Numbered from the stretch's first letter, positions 1 through 8,285 are shown. The stretch: DNA of 64,000 nucleotides from Beijerinckiaceae bacterium (GCA_947454485.1 CANGJJ010000004.1:1-64000), one strand, 5' to 3'. The notes: generated by a model not told the origin, from the letters alone. Numbers and translations: made by a program.

Positions 1-1
1 C

Positions 2-301
2 AATCTCGATCAGAAGACGGTCGAAGTCGGCGGCGCACGGGTTCATTTGACCGGCAAAGAATATCAAATGCTGGAGCTGTTGAGCCTGCGCAAAGGCACG
101 ACGCTGACGAAAGAGATGTTCCTCAACCATTTGTATGGCGGCATGGACGAGCCGGAATTGAAGATCATCGACGTGTTCATCTGCAAGCTGCGCAAGAAGC
201 TCGCCAATGCGAGCCTTGGGCGCAACTATATCGAGACCGTCTGGGGCCGCGGCTATGTGCTGCGTGAGCCCAATGAGGCTGAAGAGCGCATCACCGCTTG
301 A
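2..301 (+). CDS. ctrA: Cell-cycle response regulator CtrA, C-terminal part (5' end outside window)
   Basis: CtrA is the OmpR-type master response regulator of the alphaproteobacterial cell cycle and binds TTAA-N7-TTAA DNA sites. The frame is open from base 2 with no start in the window, so the receiver domain lies upstream. What is visible is the winged-helix DNA-binding domain: [12 protein letters not shown], then [20 protein letters not shown] (recognition helix) and the wing [10 protein letters not shown]. These are near-invariant CtrA signatures. The gene ends at a bidirectional terminator shared with the convergent chpT, whose product passes phosphate to CtrA in the CckA-ChpT-CtrA relay. 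Identity is very secure; only completeness is lacking. Confidence 0.96.
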   Translation, partial: NLDQKTVEVGGARVHLTGKEYQMLELLSLRKGTTLTKEMFLNHLYGGMDEPELKIIDVFICKLRKKLANASLGRNYIETVWGRGYVLREPNEAEERITA

Positions 302-319
302 TCGCCGACCGCTCAAGAA

Positions 320-346
320 AAAGCCCCGCTTGGCGGGGCTTTTTTA
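320..346. terminator. Bidirectional rho-independent terminator between ctrA and chpT
   Basis: A perfect 8-bp stem, AGCCCCGC (322-329) and GCGGGGCT (333-340), has a 3-base loop. T-runs flank it on both strands (A-run before, T-run after), so it can stop transcription of both convergent genes. Confidence 0.88.
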
Positions 347-367
347 TTGCTCGCCGCTGAGGGCGTG

Positions 368-1006
368 TCAGCCCTGCGCGTCAATCACCACTGCATCAGG
401 GCGCACATCAATCGCAACCTTCATCCCGCATTCGCGCGCGACAAGGCCCGTATAGAAGGGCTGGATGCCATGTGCATCCACGCGGCCTTCTTCGGGTGTG
501 CCGGCCACCAGTGTGATGACATTTTGCGCCAAACGCAGATAAGAGCCACTGACATGCAAGGTGACGCGCGTTGCGCCATCAGGCTCAGCAATCGTGACAT
601 TGATCACGCCGCCGCGTGGAATGGCAGCCGCCGCAATCAGGCAGAGATTGAGAACGAGTTTCACCTTGTTCTTGCCCATCAGAACGCGCGGCGCATTCCA
701 CAGCAGCTTCGTCTTGTCATCTTCGAACAGATTGCGCGCGACCTGTTCGGCATCGCCCGTATCAATCGAGGCACCTGCTGAGCCTGCCGCGCCAAAAGCC
801 AGACGGCAGAATTGCAGGCGGGCAGAGGCGGTATTGGCGCTTTTGCGGATGAGCTCGAAGGCGATGTCGCGCATCTCGGCATCTTTCTCGTCCTCGAGCA
901 CTTCAAGCCCGTTGACGATGGCACCCACAGGGCTGATCACATCATGGCAGACGCGCGAACACAAAAGTGCCGCAAGATCGAGAGGCTCGAGCGAATAGAC
1001 TGTCAT
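368..1006 (-). CDS. chpT: Histidine phosphotransferase ChpT
   Basis: This 212-residue protein is the dimeric histidine phosphotransferase that moves phosphate from the hybrid kinase CckA to CtrA and CpdR. The N-terminal helical hairpin contains SRVCHDVISPVGAIVNGLE; His21 is the expected phosphorylated residue, followed by the conserved D and SP. The C-terminal half (about 85-212) is the degenerate, ATP-binding-less HATPase-like domain of the family. Length matches the family. The ATG at 1006 was chosen because the first residues (MTVYSLEPLDLAALLCSRVCH) fit known ChpT N-termini. It converges on ctrA with a shared terminator, placing two partners of one phosphorelay side by side. A near-consensus CtrA site lies upstream, at 1123-1137. 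Confidence 0.93.
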   Translation of the reverse strand: MTVYSLEPLDLAALLCSRVCHDVISPVGAIVNGLEVLEDEKDAEMRDIAFELIRKSANTASARLQFCRLAFGAAGSAGASIDTGDAEQVARNLFEDDKTKLLWNAPRVLMGKNKVKLVLNLCLIAAAAIPRGGVINVTIAEPDGATRVTLHVSGSYLRLAQNVITLVAGTPEEGRVDAHGIQPFYTGLVARECGMKVAIDVRPDAVVIDAQG

Positions 1007-1122
1007 GATGATCTTCCCTTAGTTTGCGGGGAAAGCTGGAGCGAATCGCCAGCGCGCCGATTGTTAGCTGCCCCCTTCCTTGATGGAAAGAAGGCTGAGG
1101 CGTTCTTCCTGACAGGTGCGGG

Positions 1123-1137
1123 TTAACTGTTCGTTTA
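1123..1137. promoter_or_regulatory. CtrA-like site between chpT and cysQ (one mismatch)
   Basis: The sequence reads TTAA, seven bases, then TTTA, matching TTAA-N7-TTAA at seven of eight defined positions. It lies 117 bases upstream of the chpT start and 69 bases upstream of cysQ. It could allow CtrA feedback on chpT. One mismatch in a short motif makes this tentative. Confidence 0.35.
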
Positions 1138-1205
1138 CCCCAGCTTGCGAGGGCTGTGTGGGCAAGGTTTACTCATAGGTTCCTTGGCACGATTCTGGAG
1201 TGGGC

Positions 1206-2024
1206 ATGGTGCTGACGCTGGGCAATGATGAGATCGCGCGAGACCTCGCAGCGATTGCACTGGCTGCCGCTCAGCCCGTCCTGCATCACTATGCTCTGGC
1301 ATCTCCCGCGCGTTTGAAGAGCGATGCTTCGCCCGTCACGGCTGCGGATGAAGAGGCCGAGGCGGTTATTCTCGAACAATTGGCGCAGCGCTTTCCCGGC
1401 GTGCCTGTGATTGCTGAAGAGCTTGCAAGCCGCAATGGTTTGCCCAGCGATATGCCACGCGAGGCTTTCTTTGTGGATCCGCTGGATGGCACGCGTGAGT
1501 TTCTCGCGCGCAATGGCGAATTCACCATCAATATTGCTTTGGTGCGCGATGGTGTGCCGGTGGCTGGTGTTGTTCATGCACCTGCTTTGGGTCGCATCTT
1601 TTGGGGCGGTGCGCGCGCCTTCATGCGTCATGTGCCACCGGGGATGAAAGAGCTTGGCACCGGCACGCCCATTCACACACGCAAAGCCTTTGCGCCGCTC
1701 GGTCTTCTCGAAAGCCGTTCGCATTTTAGTGAGGCTGACAAATGTGCGATGGCGCAGCTTGGTCCCATTGCGCCGCGCGCTGTGGGCTCATCGTTGAAAT
1801 TCGCTTTGATCGCTGCAGGTGAAGCGGATGTGTGTTTGCGCATTGGCCCGACGATGGAGTGGGACACGGCGGCGGGCGATGCTTTGCTGCGGGCTGCAGG
1901 TGGCTTGACCTTTACCGCAGCCGGCGCCCCTCTGACCTATGGCAAATTGGCGGATGGATTGAAAAATCAATCTTATGTGGCCTGGGGCGAGCCTGCCCGT
2001 GCCGCAGCCATAAGACTCTCTTAA
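1206..2024 (+). CDS. cysQ: 3'(2'),5'-bisphosphate nucleotidase CysQ
   Basis: CysQ removes the 3'-phosphate from 3'-phosphoadenosine 5'-phosphate, a by-product of sulfate activation, and belongs to the Mg-dependent inositol monophosphatase superfamily. The 272-residue protein shows the metal-binding motif DPLDGTREF (about residue 90), the CysQ-typical GEFTINIALV after it, and the second motif WDTAAGD near residue 219. An acidic EE pair (VIAEELAS) precedes them. The ATG at 1206 follows GGAG with five bases between; an in-frame GTG two codons earlier overlaps that site and is less likely. It stands as a single gene. No sulfate-assimilation genes are seen nearby. Confidence 0.9.
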   Translation: MVLTLGNDEIARDLAAIALAAAQPVLHHYALASPARLKSDASPVTAADEEAEAVILEQLAQRFPGVPVIAEELASRNGLPSDMPREAFFVDPLDGTREFLARNGEFTINIALVRDGVPVAGVVHAPALGRIFWGGARAFMRHVPPGMKELGTGTPIHTRKAFAPLGLLESRSHFSEADKCAMAQLGPIAPRAVGSSLKFALIAAGEADVCLRIGPTMEWDTAAGDALLRAAGGLTFTAAGAPLTYGKLADGLKNQSYVAWGEPARAAAIRLS

Positions 2025-2142
2025 CCAAACTTTGTCAGTCTGATCTGCAAGGCCATGTGAGGGTGAAAGCTGCTGCCACAGCACTGCCACCTTCTTCTGG
2101 TCAGGCTTTGCTGCGCCAATGTGGTGCTGACAGGGGAAGGCA

Positions 2143-2724
2143 ATGATGAAGCTCTCGCGCAGACAGATGGTGACCGGTCTTGCTGCCGCTCCGCTGGCGG
2201 GCCTTGGTGGTCCGGCGCTCGCGCAACAATCGCAACGTCCCCAAAAATTCCAAAGTCGCGAATTGATCGACAGCGGTCATCAGTTCTTCGGCTCCATGGC
2301 GCGCGGTCTCGCGCAGGTCGTGGAAGAAGGTACGCGTCGTTGGGGTCAGCCCAATGCTTATATCCTGGGCCAAGAAGCCTCGGGCGCTTTCATGGCGGGC
2401 CTGCGCTATGGCGAAGGCGGCATGTATACGCGCAATGCGGGTGATCGCCGCATCTATTGGCAGGGCCCTTCACTGGGCTTTGACGCAGGCGCTGATGGCG
2501 ACCGCGTGATGATCCTCGTTTACAATCTGCCCAGCGTCGATGGCATCTATCGCCGCTTTGGCGGTGTGTCGGGCTCAGCCTATTTTGTCGGTGGCTTTGG
2601 CTTCACCGCACTGGTGGCAGATGATGTCGTGGTGGCTCCCATCCGTGCGGGCATCGGCGCGCGTCTGGGCGTCAATCTGAGCTATCTGAAGTTCACGCCC
2701 AGCTCCACCTGGAACCCCTTCTGA
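2143..2724 (+). CDS. eipA: DUF1134 periplasmic protein, EipA-like
   Basis: This 193-residue exported protein matches the alphaproteobacterial DUF1134 family, whose Brucella member EipA supports cell-envelope integrity and is under CtrA control. The N-terminus has a twin-arginine-like signal (SRRQMVTG, then hydrophobic, ending ALAQQ at about residue 29). The mature part is glycine- and aromatic-rich (YGEGGMYTRNAG, WQGPSLGFDAGADGDR, RFGGVSGSAYFVGG) and ends WNPF, typical of this small beta-barrel-fold family. The start follows a GGGGAAGG ribosome site. A single TTAACC half-site lies at 2021-2026, but no full CtrA box is visible. The EipA role is inferred from family membership. Confidence 0.85.
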   Translation: MMKLSRRQMVTGLAAAPLAGLGGPALAQQSQRPQKFQSRELIDSGHQFFGSMARGLAQVVEEGTRRWGQPNAYILGQEASGAFMAGLRYGEGGMYTRNAGDRRIYWQGPSLGFDAGADGDRVMILVYNLPSVDGIYRRFGGVSGSAYFVGGFGFTALVADDVVVAPIRAGIGARLGVNLSYLKFTPSSTWNPF

Positions 2725-2857
2725 GCGGAACCAGCTCTCCTGCGGCCCGTTAAGGTTGCGTTGCGCGGCTCCCCGCGCAGCGCGCCCTGTCAGGCTCGTC
2801 TTTGATTTTACAAGGCGAGCATGACATGCTGATCCGATACGGACGCGGTTCTTCACC

Positions 2858-3787
2858 TTGATCGAACAAGTGATGATCTTCGCGCTGGGCTTTCTCGTTG
2901 CGGGGCTCTTGGCGCTTTTGTTTCTGCCCGCCGTCTGGCGTCGCGCGGTACGCTTGTCGTCGCGTCGACTTGAAATGCTGATGCCGCTCTCGATGGACGA
3001 AGTTGTCGCCGAACGCGATCAGGTGCGCGCGCAAGCAGCTGTTGAGCAGCGCCGCCTCGAACAAAAACTTGAAGCGATGAGTGCGCAACATGCGCAGGAT
3101 CTCGCCGAGATTGGCCGTCGTATGAGCCTGATGGCCAAGCTTGATGATGAGCTGAATGCTGCGCGCCAAGAGATTGCATCTCTCAGCCAGTCACTCAGCG
3201 AGCGCAACGCGCAACTGGAGCGCGTGGAGGCCGAGCGCACAGCGCTTGCGCAGCGCGTGGAGGACTTGCAGGGCCATGTTGAACAGAGCAGTGGCCATGT
3301 GGAGAGCCTGCAGCAAGGAGAGGCGGCGCTACGTTTGGAGATCGACAGTCAGCGCGCGACCATTGCCGGGCTTGAGACCAAGATTGCGACGCTGGATCTT
3401 GGCAGTGACGCTTTGAAAAAAGCCCTTCATGCAGCCCAATTGCGCGCTGCTGATGAGCAGGCTCAAGCGCGTGAGGCTGCCGATGAGCGGGACTTCTTGC
3501 GTAAAGAATTTGAGAGCGCTGCACATAAGCGCGATCAACTGGCGCAAGATCTCGCGCAGCAGCATGATGAGATACTGGCGCGCGAGGACAAATTGCGCGA
3601 TGAGCATCGGGCGCGGTTGCGCGCTGAGGCCGAGCTTGATGTGATCGCCCATTCTTTCGCAGCATTGGGATCAGATGAGAGCGCAGCGCTGCACAAAGCC
3701 ATTGTGAATATGGGCGCGCAAATGTTGGAGTTGCAGCAATCGCTGCGTCAAGCTCGTCAGCGCAGCCATCTGGTCGATCAGGAATGA
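2858..3787 (+). CDS. Membrane-anchored coiled-coil protein, function unknown
   Basis: The 309-residue protein begins with one transmembrane helix (about residues 5-26, FALGFLVAGLLALLFLPAVW). A basic stretch (RRAVRLSSRR) follows, then about 230 residues of Glu/Gln/Arg/Ala-rich heptads predicted to form a long coiled coil. It resembles a hypothetical family common in Hyphomicrobiales that begins LPAVWRRAVRL. No enzyme motif is visible; a structural or envelope-spanning role is possible. The start is uncertain: TTG at 2858 or ATG at 2873, neither with a clear ribosome site. Its 3' end overlaps the convergent P450 gene by ten bases. Confidence 0.7.
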   Translation: MIEQVMIFALGFLVAGLLALLFLPAVWRRAVRLSSRRLEMLMPLSMDEVVAERDQVRAQAAVEQRRLEQKLEAMSAQHAQDLAEIGRRMSLMAKLDDELNAARQEIASLSQSLSERNAQLERVEAERTALAQRVEDLQGHVEQSSGHVESLQQGEAALRLEIDSQRATIAGLETKIATLDLGSDALKKALHAAQLRAADEQAQAREAADERDFLRKEFESAAHKRDQLAQDLAQQHDEILAREDKLRDEHRARLRAEAELDVIAHSFAALGSDESAALHKAIVNMGAQMLELQQSLRQARQRSHLVDQE

Positions 3788-5184
3788 TGGCGTTTACGCA
3801 AGATCATCGGCATGCCGCCCTTCGGGCGTAGAGTGATGCGCATGACCGGTTCGACTTTGTGGCCGGGCGCCAGATCTAGCCGATAGTTGCGCACAATCTT
3901 CGCCAGAAGCGCGGTGGCCTCCTGTAGCGCAAAGCCCATGCCGATACACACGCGCGGTCCTGCACCAAAGGGAATATAGGCATAGCGATTGATGCTCTCG
4001 CGCGCTTCCGGCATGAAGCGCTCAGGCATGAAATAATCGGGTTTGTCCCAGAGCGTATGGTGACGGTGCAGCACCCAAGGCGCGACAATGACCAAAGTGC
4101 CGGCGCGGATTTTGTGACCGCTCAACTCGTCTGCATCAATGGCTTCGCGGCTGAGAGAGGCAGCGGGTGGATAAAGCCGCATCGCCTCTTCAATCGTCGC
4201 GCGGATGCGCATGAGTTGCGGGAGTTGCTCATCGCTGAGTTCGCCATCCCCTAAAATCTCATCCACTTCTGCTTCCACTTTGGCGCGCCATTGGGGATGG
4301 AGTGCGAGCAGATAGAGCGACCATGTGAGCGTCATGGCGGTGGTTTCATGGCCGGCGCCCACAAAGGTCAGCACATTAGAGCGCACAGAGATTTCGCTCA
4401 AAGCCTGTCCGGTTTGCGGGTCGCGCGCTGCCAGCAATCGGGTCATCAAGTCACTGGTGGGCTTGCCCGGATGGTCCTGCAGCCAGCGCGTTTGTGCGCT
4501 GATCATATCGCGCACGGCTTCATCGAAGAATTGCAACTCTTCGCGCGGATAGCGTTTGCCGATGCGCGGCAACCAGTCGGGCGCTTGAATCACATCGAGC
4601 GGATGCAATTGCCCCATGGAGTCGAAATAAGCGCCCATGGCTTTGGCAAAGGCGGCGGGATCACGCGTGAGGCCTTGCGGAAAGATCGTGCGCTCCAGAA
4701 CATCAAGCGTCACGCGCGACATTTCGCTGGCCAGATCGATACGCCGCCCTTCGCGCAAAGGCGCCCAGCGCTGCACCAGCCAATCGGCTGATTGCATCAT
4801 GGGTTGCAGAAACTCTGCCACCATGCGCGGTGTGAAGAGAGGGGCAAGCGCGCGGCGCTGCACGCGCCAATCATCACCCTCAGCTGTTAAAAGGCCGGTG
4901 CCAAGGCCCGGCCGCAAGACGCGCATCTGCAGCGCGTCTTTGCGGTAATTGGCGACATTGTCGACAAAGATATGACGAATGGCGGCAGGGTCATTCACCA
5001 AAGCCACACGGCCCATGACGCCTTGCGAGAGGACGATGGGCTCACGGAAGCTCTGCTGCGACCATGTTGTGATTGGATTGCGCCACAGGCCATACAGGAA
5101 GCTGAGCGCATTGGGCGGTCTGCGCAGCGGCCTTGGGGCAGCAGGGCGGGGCATGGCCTGAGGAGAGGAGATCGCATCCGACAT
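3778..5184 (-). CDS. Cytochrome P450
   Basis: A class-I-type bacterial P450 of 468 residues that would insert one oxygen atom into an unknown substrate using electrons from a ferredoxin/reductase not encoded nearby. All diagnostic motifs are present: I-helix AGHETTA, K-helix EEAMR (ExxR), and the heme-binding loop FGAGPRVCIG with the iron ligand Cys413. The sequence style (HHTLWDKPDYFMPERF before the heme loop) is closest to the CYP4/CYP102-like fatty-acid or alkane type, but the substrate cannot be read from this. The ATG at 5184 is preferred; an in-frame TTG at 5226 would add 14 residues. It is a single gene, overlapping the coiled-coil gene tail to tail. Confidence 0.92.
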   Translation of the reverse strand: MSDAISSPQAMPRPAAPRPLRRPPNALSFLYGLWRNPITTWSQQSFREPIVLSQGVMGRVALVNDPAAIRHIFVDNVANYRKDALQMRVLRPGLGTGLLTAEGDDWRVQRRALAPLFTPRMVAEFLQPMMQSADWLVQRWAPLREGRRIDLASEMSRVTLDVLERTIFPQGLTRDPAAFAKAMGAYFDSMGQLHPLDVIQAPDWLPRIGKRYPREELQFFDEAVRDMISAQTRWLQDHPGKPTSDLMTRLLAARDPQTGQALSEISVRSNVLTFVGAGHETTAMTLTWSLYLLALHPQWRAKVEAEVDEILGDGELSDEQLPQLMRIRATIEEAMRLYPPAASLSREAIDADELSGHKIRAGTLVIVAPWVLHRHHTLWDKPDYFMPERFMPEARESINRYAYIPFGAGPRVCIGMGFALQEATALLAKIVRNYRLDLAPGHKVEPVMRITLRPKGGMPMILRKRHHS

Positions 5185-5368
5185 GAGGTCAGCCTGACGA
5201 GCAAAGGTCGGGACGACTGGCCCCAACGGTCATGACATGGGTCAGCGCGGGGCCAACCTCAAGCCATAGGGGAAGGGAAAGGCAGGAAATAGCGTCGCAG
5301 CCCCACTGCAGGCTTGCGCGCCAAGCCCCCAGCCGCTACAGACACCCGTCTGCGCTCATCGCGCCCGC

Positions 5369-5444
5369 GCTCCCTTCGTCTAGCGGTCTAGGACGTCGCC
5401 CTCTCACGGCGAAAACAGGGGTTCGAGTCCCCTAGGGAGCGCCA
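5369..5444 (+). tRNA. tRNA-Glu(CTC)
   Basis: A full cloverleaf is visible: acceptor GCTCCCT pairs with AGGGAGC, the anticodon stem TCGCC/GGCGA encloses loop 5401-5407 with anticodon CTC at 5403-5405, and the T arm has GGTTCGAGTCC. CCA is encoded at 5442-5444. The sequence is typical of alphaproteobacterial tRNA-Glu. Confidence 0.97.
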
Positions 5445-5778
5445 AACTTTTCATCTTCGCTCGTTTGATCTGGTCGCTGCGCGGCTTTGTCCTCCTCCCA
5501 ACGGGAGAAGCGGGCGCCTCTGTCTGATCGTTTCCCCCTGCCTTCCGAATCAATAGCTGAGACTAGGCTGGACTAGGGCATGGCAATTATTGTCAGGGCG
5601 CCCATATCGTGGTCAATGTAACGTTACGATTGTTACTTAATGGCCACAAACTATTTAAAACGAGTAGCTTAAGCAATCCATACGCGATTTCATCGCTTGA
5701 ACACGAAACGTTTGTTTCACCATAGTTACATTCTAACCACGAGCGGAGAGGGTTTCGGCCCTCCCGGGGGACGGATGA
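5445..5778. other. Gene-free region before the barrel protein gene, with a degenerate dispersed repeat and a palindrome
   Basis: No convincing gene is present. Bases 5491-5520 (CCTCCTCCCAACGGGAGAAG and on) are a worn copy of the dispersed repeat described at 14323. A perfect 10-base palindrome GTAACGTTAC lies at 5618-5627, followed by TGTTACTTAA in an AT-rich stretch that probably carries the promoter and perhaps an operator for the porin-like gene. GGGGGACGGATG just before 5779 supplies its ribosome site. Confidence 0.55.
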
Positions 5779-7281
5779 ATGTACAAGCTCTTTTACGCCC
5801 TCATTTTGGCTGCCACCGCGACGTCGGCCGTTGCCGCCGACCTTCCTTCCAAGAAAGCAGCGCTGGCGCCTGCGCCTGTTGTGATGCCGCTGGGATGGGC
5901 GGGGCCCTATGTCGGTGTTCACGCAGGTTATTCGACGGGGGTTCGCTCTAGCCTTGAGACCCATTCAAGCGCAACCGGCTCCAAATCGATTGGCAAGGCT
6001 GAGTGTCGTGATTCTGAAGGCGGGACTGTGAATGGTCAGGGCGCGAATGACCCGACCTCCTGCGAATTCAACACAGTGCCCAATACTTACACTTTCGTGC
6101 CGAGCGCGCCCTACGCATCAAATTTCACGGCCTCCTCGCCCTATACATTCAATTTTGTTGCGGCGAGCTCTTCGTGCCGTGGCGCATCGGGCAATAATCA
6201 GAACCAGTGCCAGAACAATGGCGGCACTTGGGTTACGACTCCAGCCAGCTGCACCGCCACCAGCGGCCCCAACAGTGGCACAAGCTATCCCAGTGCGACG
6301 ACATCGCAGCAATGCGGCACCGCCGTAGGCTCTTCGCCCAATCTGTGCGTGATCAGCTCTGGCCCCAATATTGGCAGCTATACGACCTATACAAGCTCGC
6401 AGCAGTGCTCGAGTTTTGCGGGGTCTTCGCCGAATGTCTGTACGGCGACGAGCGGCACCAATAATGGTCAGACCTATACGGCTTCCAACGCCAACCAATG
6501 CGCACAGGCTGTGGGCACACAGCAGGTCGCCAGTGGCAATATCTGGGTGACTGGCGCTGATTTGTTTGCCAGCACGGCCATGGGTGTGGCGACGCAAACG
6601 GCCCGCGAGAATATGGGCTTTGCGGGTATCCATGCGGGCTATAATTTCCAGCAAGACGAATGGGTGGGCGGTGTTGAGGCCGACTTCTCCTGGTTTCGGA
6701 ATGGAACTGAGCAACGTTCATCAGCAGCTTTTGCGGGCATCGAAAATGTCGATGGTCCCGGCCAGAGCCAGGTGCCGCTCTATGTGAATATCCTCACCAG
6801 TGCGACGGGCAAATTCGGCATCACCAATTTCGGTACGCTGCGTGTACGCCTTGGCTATGACATGGGTGATCGCTTCTTGCCCTTCATCACCGGTGGTCTT
6901 GCCTATGGGCGGATCGTCATGAAGGGCAATGTGGCCTATGAGGGCGATTGGGGCATCGGGCGCGGCAATAATGACCCGCGCGCAACCTTCAGTGCGACCG
7001 ACAGTTTCGACAAGAGTGGCTACAAGATCGGTTGGACGATTGGCGCTGGTGTCAATTACAGGCTGACGAGTGATTGGGTGCTGGGCCTGACCTATCTCTA
7101 TGTCAATCTGGGCACGCATCACGCCTCTTCCCAATATAGCTATACAGACGGGCTGTCGCGCGGGAACCAGAATAACAATGCTCCCAATAACAGTTTCACT
7201 GTGGCCGCAGATGGGTCGATGGAGGCAAGTCTGCGGGCGAACTTCCACACCGTGCGCCTGTCGGTGCAGTATCAATTCTGA
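5779..7281 (+). CDS. Omp25/31-like outer-membrane beta-barrel protein with Cys-rich repeat insert
   Basis: A 500-residue outer-membrane protein. The signal peptide (1-20, cut after AVAA) and the following DLPSKKA with WAGPYVGVHAGY are characteristic of the small 8-stranded Omp25/31-type barrels of Hyphomicrobiales. The C-terminal half (about 275-500) has alternating barrel strands (GFAGIHAGYNFQ, GVEADFSW, LRVRLGYDMGDRFLPFITGG) and ends VRLSVQYQF, with terminal Phe for barrel insertion. Family members are usually about 200-280 residues. Here about 220 residues rich in Ser, Thr, Gly, Asn and Cys are inserted after the first strand and would form a large surface loop. This insert contains three tandem repeats (next entry). 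Ligand or role is unknown. Confidence 0.85.
   Translation: MYKLFYALILAATATSAVAADLPSKKAALAPAPVVMPLGWAGPYVGVHAGYSTGVRSSLETHSSATGSKSIGKAECRDSEGGTVNGQGANDPTSCEFNTVPNTYTFVPSAPYASNFTASSPYTFNFVAASSSCRGASGNNQNQCQNNGGTWVTTPASCTATSGPNSGTSYPSATTSQQCGTAVGSSPNLCVISSGPNIGSYTTYTSSQQCSSFAGSSPNVCTATSGTNNGQTYTASNANQCAQAVGTQQVASGNIWVTGADLFASTAMGVATQTARENMGFAGIHAGYNFQQDEWVGGVEADFSWFRNGTEQRSSAAFAGIENVDGPGQSQVPLYVNILTSATGKFGITNFGTLRVRLGYDMGDRFLPFITGGLAYGRIVMKGNVAYEGDWGIGRGNNDPRATFSATDSFDKSGYKIGWTIGAGVNYRLTSDWVLGLTYLYVNLGTHHASSQYSYTDGLSRGNQNNNAPNNSFTVAADGSMEASLRANFHTVRLSVQYQF
6250..6525 (+). repeat. Three tandem 31-32-residue Cys-containing repeats inside the barrel protein
   Basis: Units begin at residues 158 (CTATSGPNSG), 190 (CVISSGPNIG) and 221 (CTATSGTNNG), each with a second cysteine in SQQC or NQC about 20 residues on and SSPN before the next unit. 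The periods are 32 and 31 residues. The DNA units have diverged, so this is not a recent slippage product. Confidence 0.8.
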
Positions 7282-7369
7282 TGATATAATAGGCAGGGCA
7301 GTTTAGTTGAGCTGCCCTGCTCGCCGTTGCAGTCGATTTTAATCAATTCAACCTTCCAACGGCCTCGCG

Positions 7370-7384
7370 TTAACCTTTTGTTAA
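7370..7384. promoter_or_regulatory. Perfect CtrA box (TTAACC-N5-TTAACC)
   Basis: Bases 7370-7373 TTAA and 7381-7384 TTAA are separated by exactly seven bases, and both halves continue as TTAACC, the full consensus for CtrA. It lies 83 bases upstream of the chosen start at 7467, a normal place for a CtrA-activated promoter. That CtrA itself is encoded in the same window adds plausibility. Confidence 0.75.
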
Positions 7385-7466
7385 CCATCCCGTTCGACAC
7401 TCGAATTCGTCATCAAGCTACTGATTCTCTTTACAGTTGGGCTTGTTGATGGGTCGGGAGGCGCAG

Positions 7467-7868
7467 ATGCAAGCTGTCGGCATCAACGAGATCTACCAAG
7501 ATCTGCGTGAGAATTACTTGCCGACCGTCTGCGATTTCGTGGCCACGCTCTATGGGCGGGTTCTGGCGCAAGAGAACAACAATCGTATCTTGCTGGTCAG
7601 TGTGCATCAGGCGATGTGGCGTCATGCTTTTCGTCATGAATATGAGCAGGCTGCCAAATGTCGGTCTGGTCTCTTGCGTCTGGCGCGCGACTGCGGCTTT
7701 TCGAGCGAACATCTCGACCGGATTGATGCGCATGTGCTCGATGAATTCATGACCATCATCGCACTGCGTAATCGTCGCTCGCCCGCTGCGATGGTGGCTT
7801 ATAATCGCGCCGTCCTGGCGATTGTCACTGGCACGGTTGGTTTTGAAACGCTGAAACAGGCTGCTTGA
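7467..7868 (+). CDS. Small helical protein of unknown function, probably CtrA-controlled
   Basis: A 133-residue cytosolic protein that I do not recognise. It is predicted to be all-helical (NEIYQDLRENYLPTVCDFV, VSVHQAMWRHAFRHEYEQ, HLDRIDAHVLDEFMTIIALR), with several conserved-looking His and Trp residues. It has no signal peptide or membrane helix. The ATG at 7467 is preferred because GGGAGG ends five bases before it; in-frame starts at 7437 and 7449 lack a ribosome site. A perfect CtrA box stands upstream, so a role in cell cycle, motility or division is an inference. A weak resemblance to sensor-globin-like helical bundles was noted but cannot be defended. Confidence 0.7.
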   Translation: MQAVGINEIYQDLRENYLPTVCDFVATLYGRVLAQENNNRILLVSVHQAMWRHAFRHEYEQAAKCRSGLLRLARDCGFSSEHLDRIDAHVLDEFMTIIALRNRRSPAAMVAYNRAVLAIVTGTVGFETLKQAA

Positions 7869-8285
7869 TCAGCTGCGCCGACCGATGATGAGATGGAGCG
7901 GGAAGAGGGCGAGCGCGCCGATCCCCAAGGCCAGATGGGTGAAGACTGCGCCATCGCGGATCTCTTCGCTGCCATAATAGAGCGCCCATCCCGAACCAAT
8001 CAGCACGCCCATAAAAACGCACATGGCGATGCCGCTCGCGCGATTGCGCTTGGCCATCCAGCTGATGCGAATATGGGCGGGGATGACAGCGCCAAAGGCC
8101 ATCACGGCGAGCGCAGCGGTGATGCCATGCAGCGCCAGTAGGGAATGCGCACCTGCCTGAGCGCCCAACCAGCCCAGATCATGTTTCATAAAATAGGCGA
8201 GGCCTGAAAAGGCGCAGAGCGTGAGGGTGATATGCGTCGCGCCGCGCTGCCAGTTGGGCAGGGTGCCAATTCTGCGACGGCTCAT
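7869..8285 (-). CDS. Four-helix membrane protein with many histidines, last gene of flavinylation operon
   Basis: A 138-residue integral membrane protein with four likely transmembrane helices (about 18-33, 48-69, 85-103, 114-134). Histidines lie in or near the helices: His18, His47, His53, His71, His117 and His131. His117 and His131 are 14 residues apart in the last helix, spacing seen in di-heme cytochrome b proteins, so heme binding and electron transfer from the quinone pool are possible (inference). It starts at ATG 8285, overlapping the apbE stop by four bases (ATGA), so it is probably translationally coupled. An alternative is a DUF4405-like or other small cytochrome-b-like family. No exact family is recognised. 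Confidence 0.72.
   Translation of the reverse strand: MSRRRIGTLPNWQRGATHITLTLCAFSGLAYFMKHDLGWLGAQAGAHSLLALHGITAALAVMAFGAVIPAHIRISWMAKRNRASGIAMCVFMGVLIGSGWALYYGSEEIRDGAVFTHLALGIGALALFPLHLIIGRRS

Noticed and set aside
2021-2026. CtrA site upstream of the eipA-like gene
   Set aside because: Only a single TTAACC half-site is present with no partner at the right spacing, even though Brucella eipA is CtrA-controlled.
6250-6525. CRISPR-like or DNA-level tandem array
   Set aside because: The repeats are coding, in frame, diverged at DNA level and have no spacer structure; they are protein repeats.
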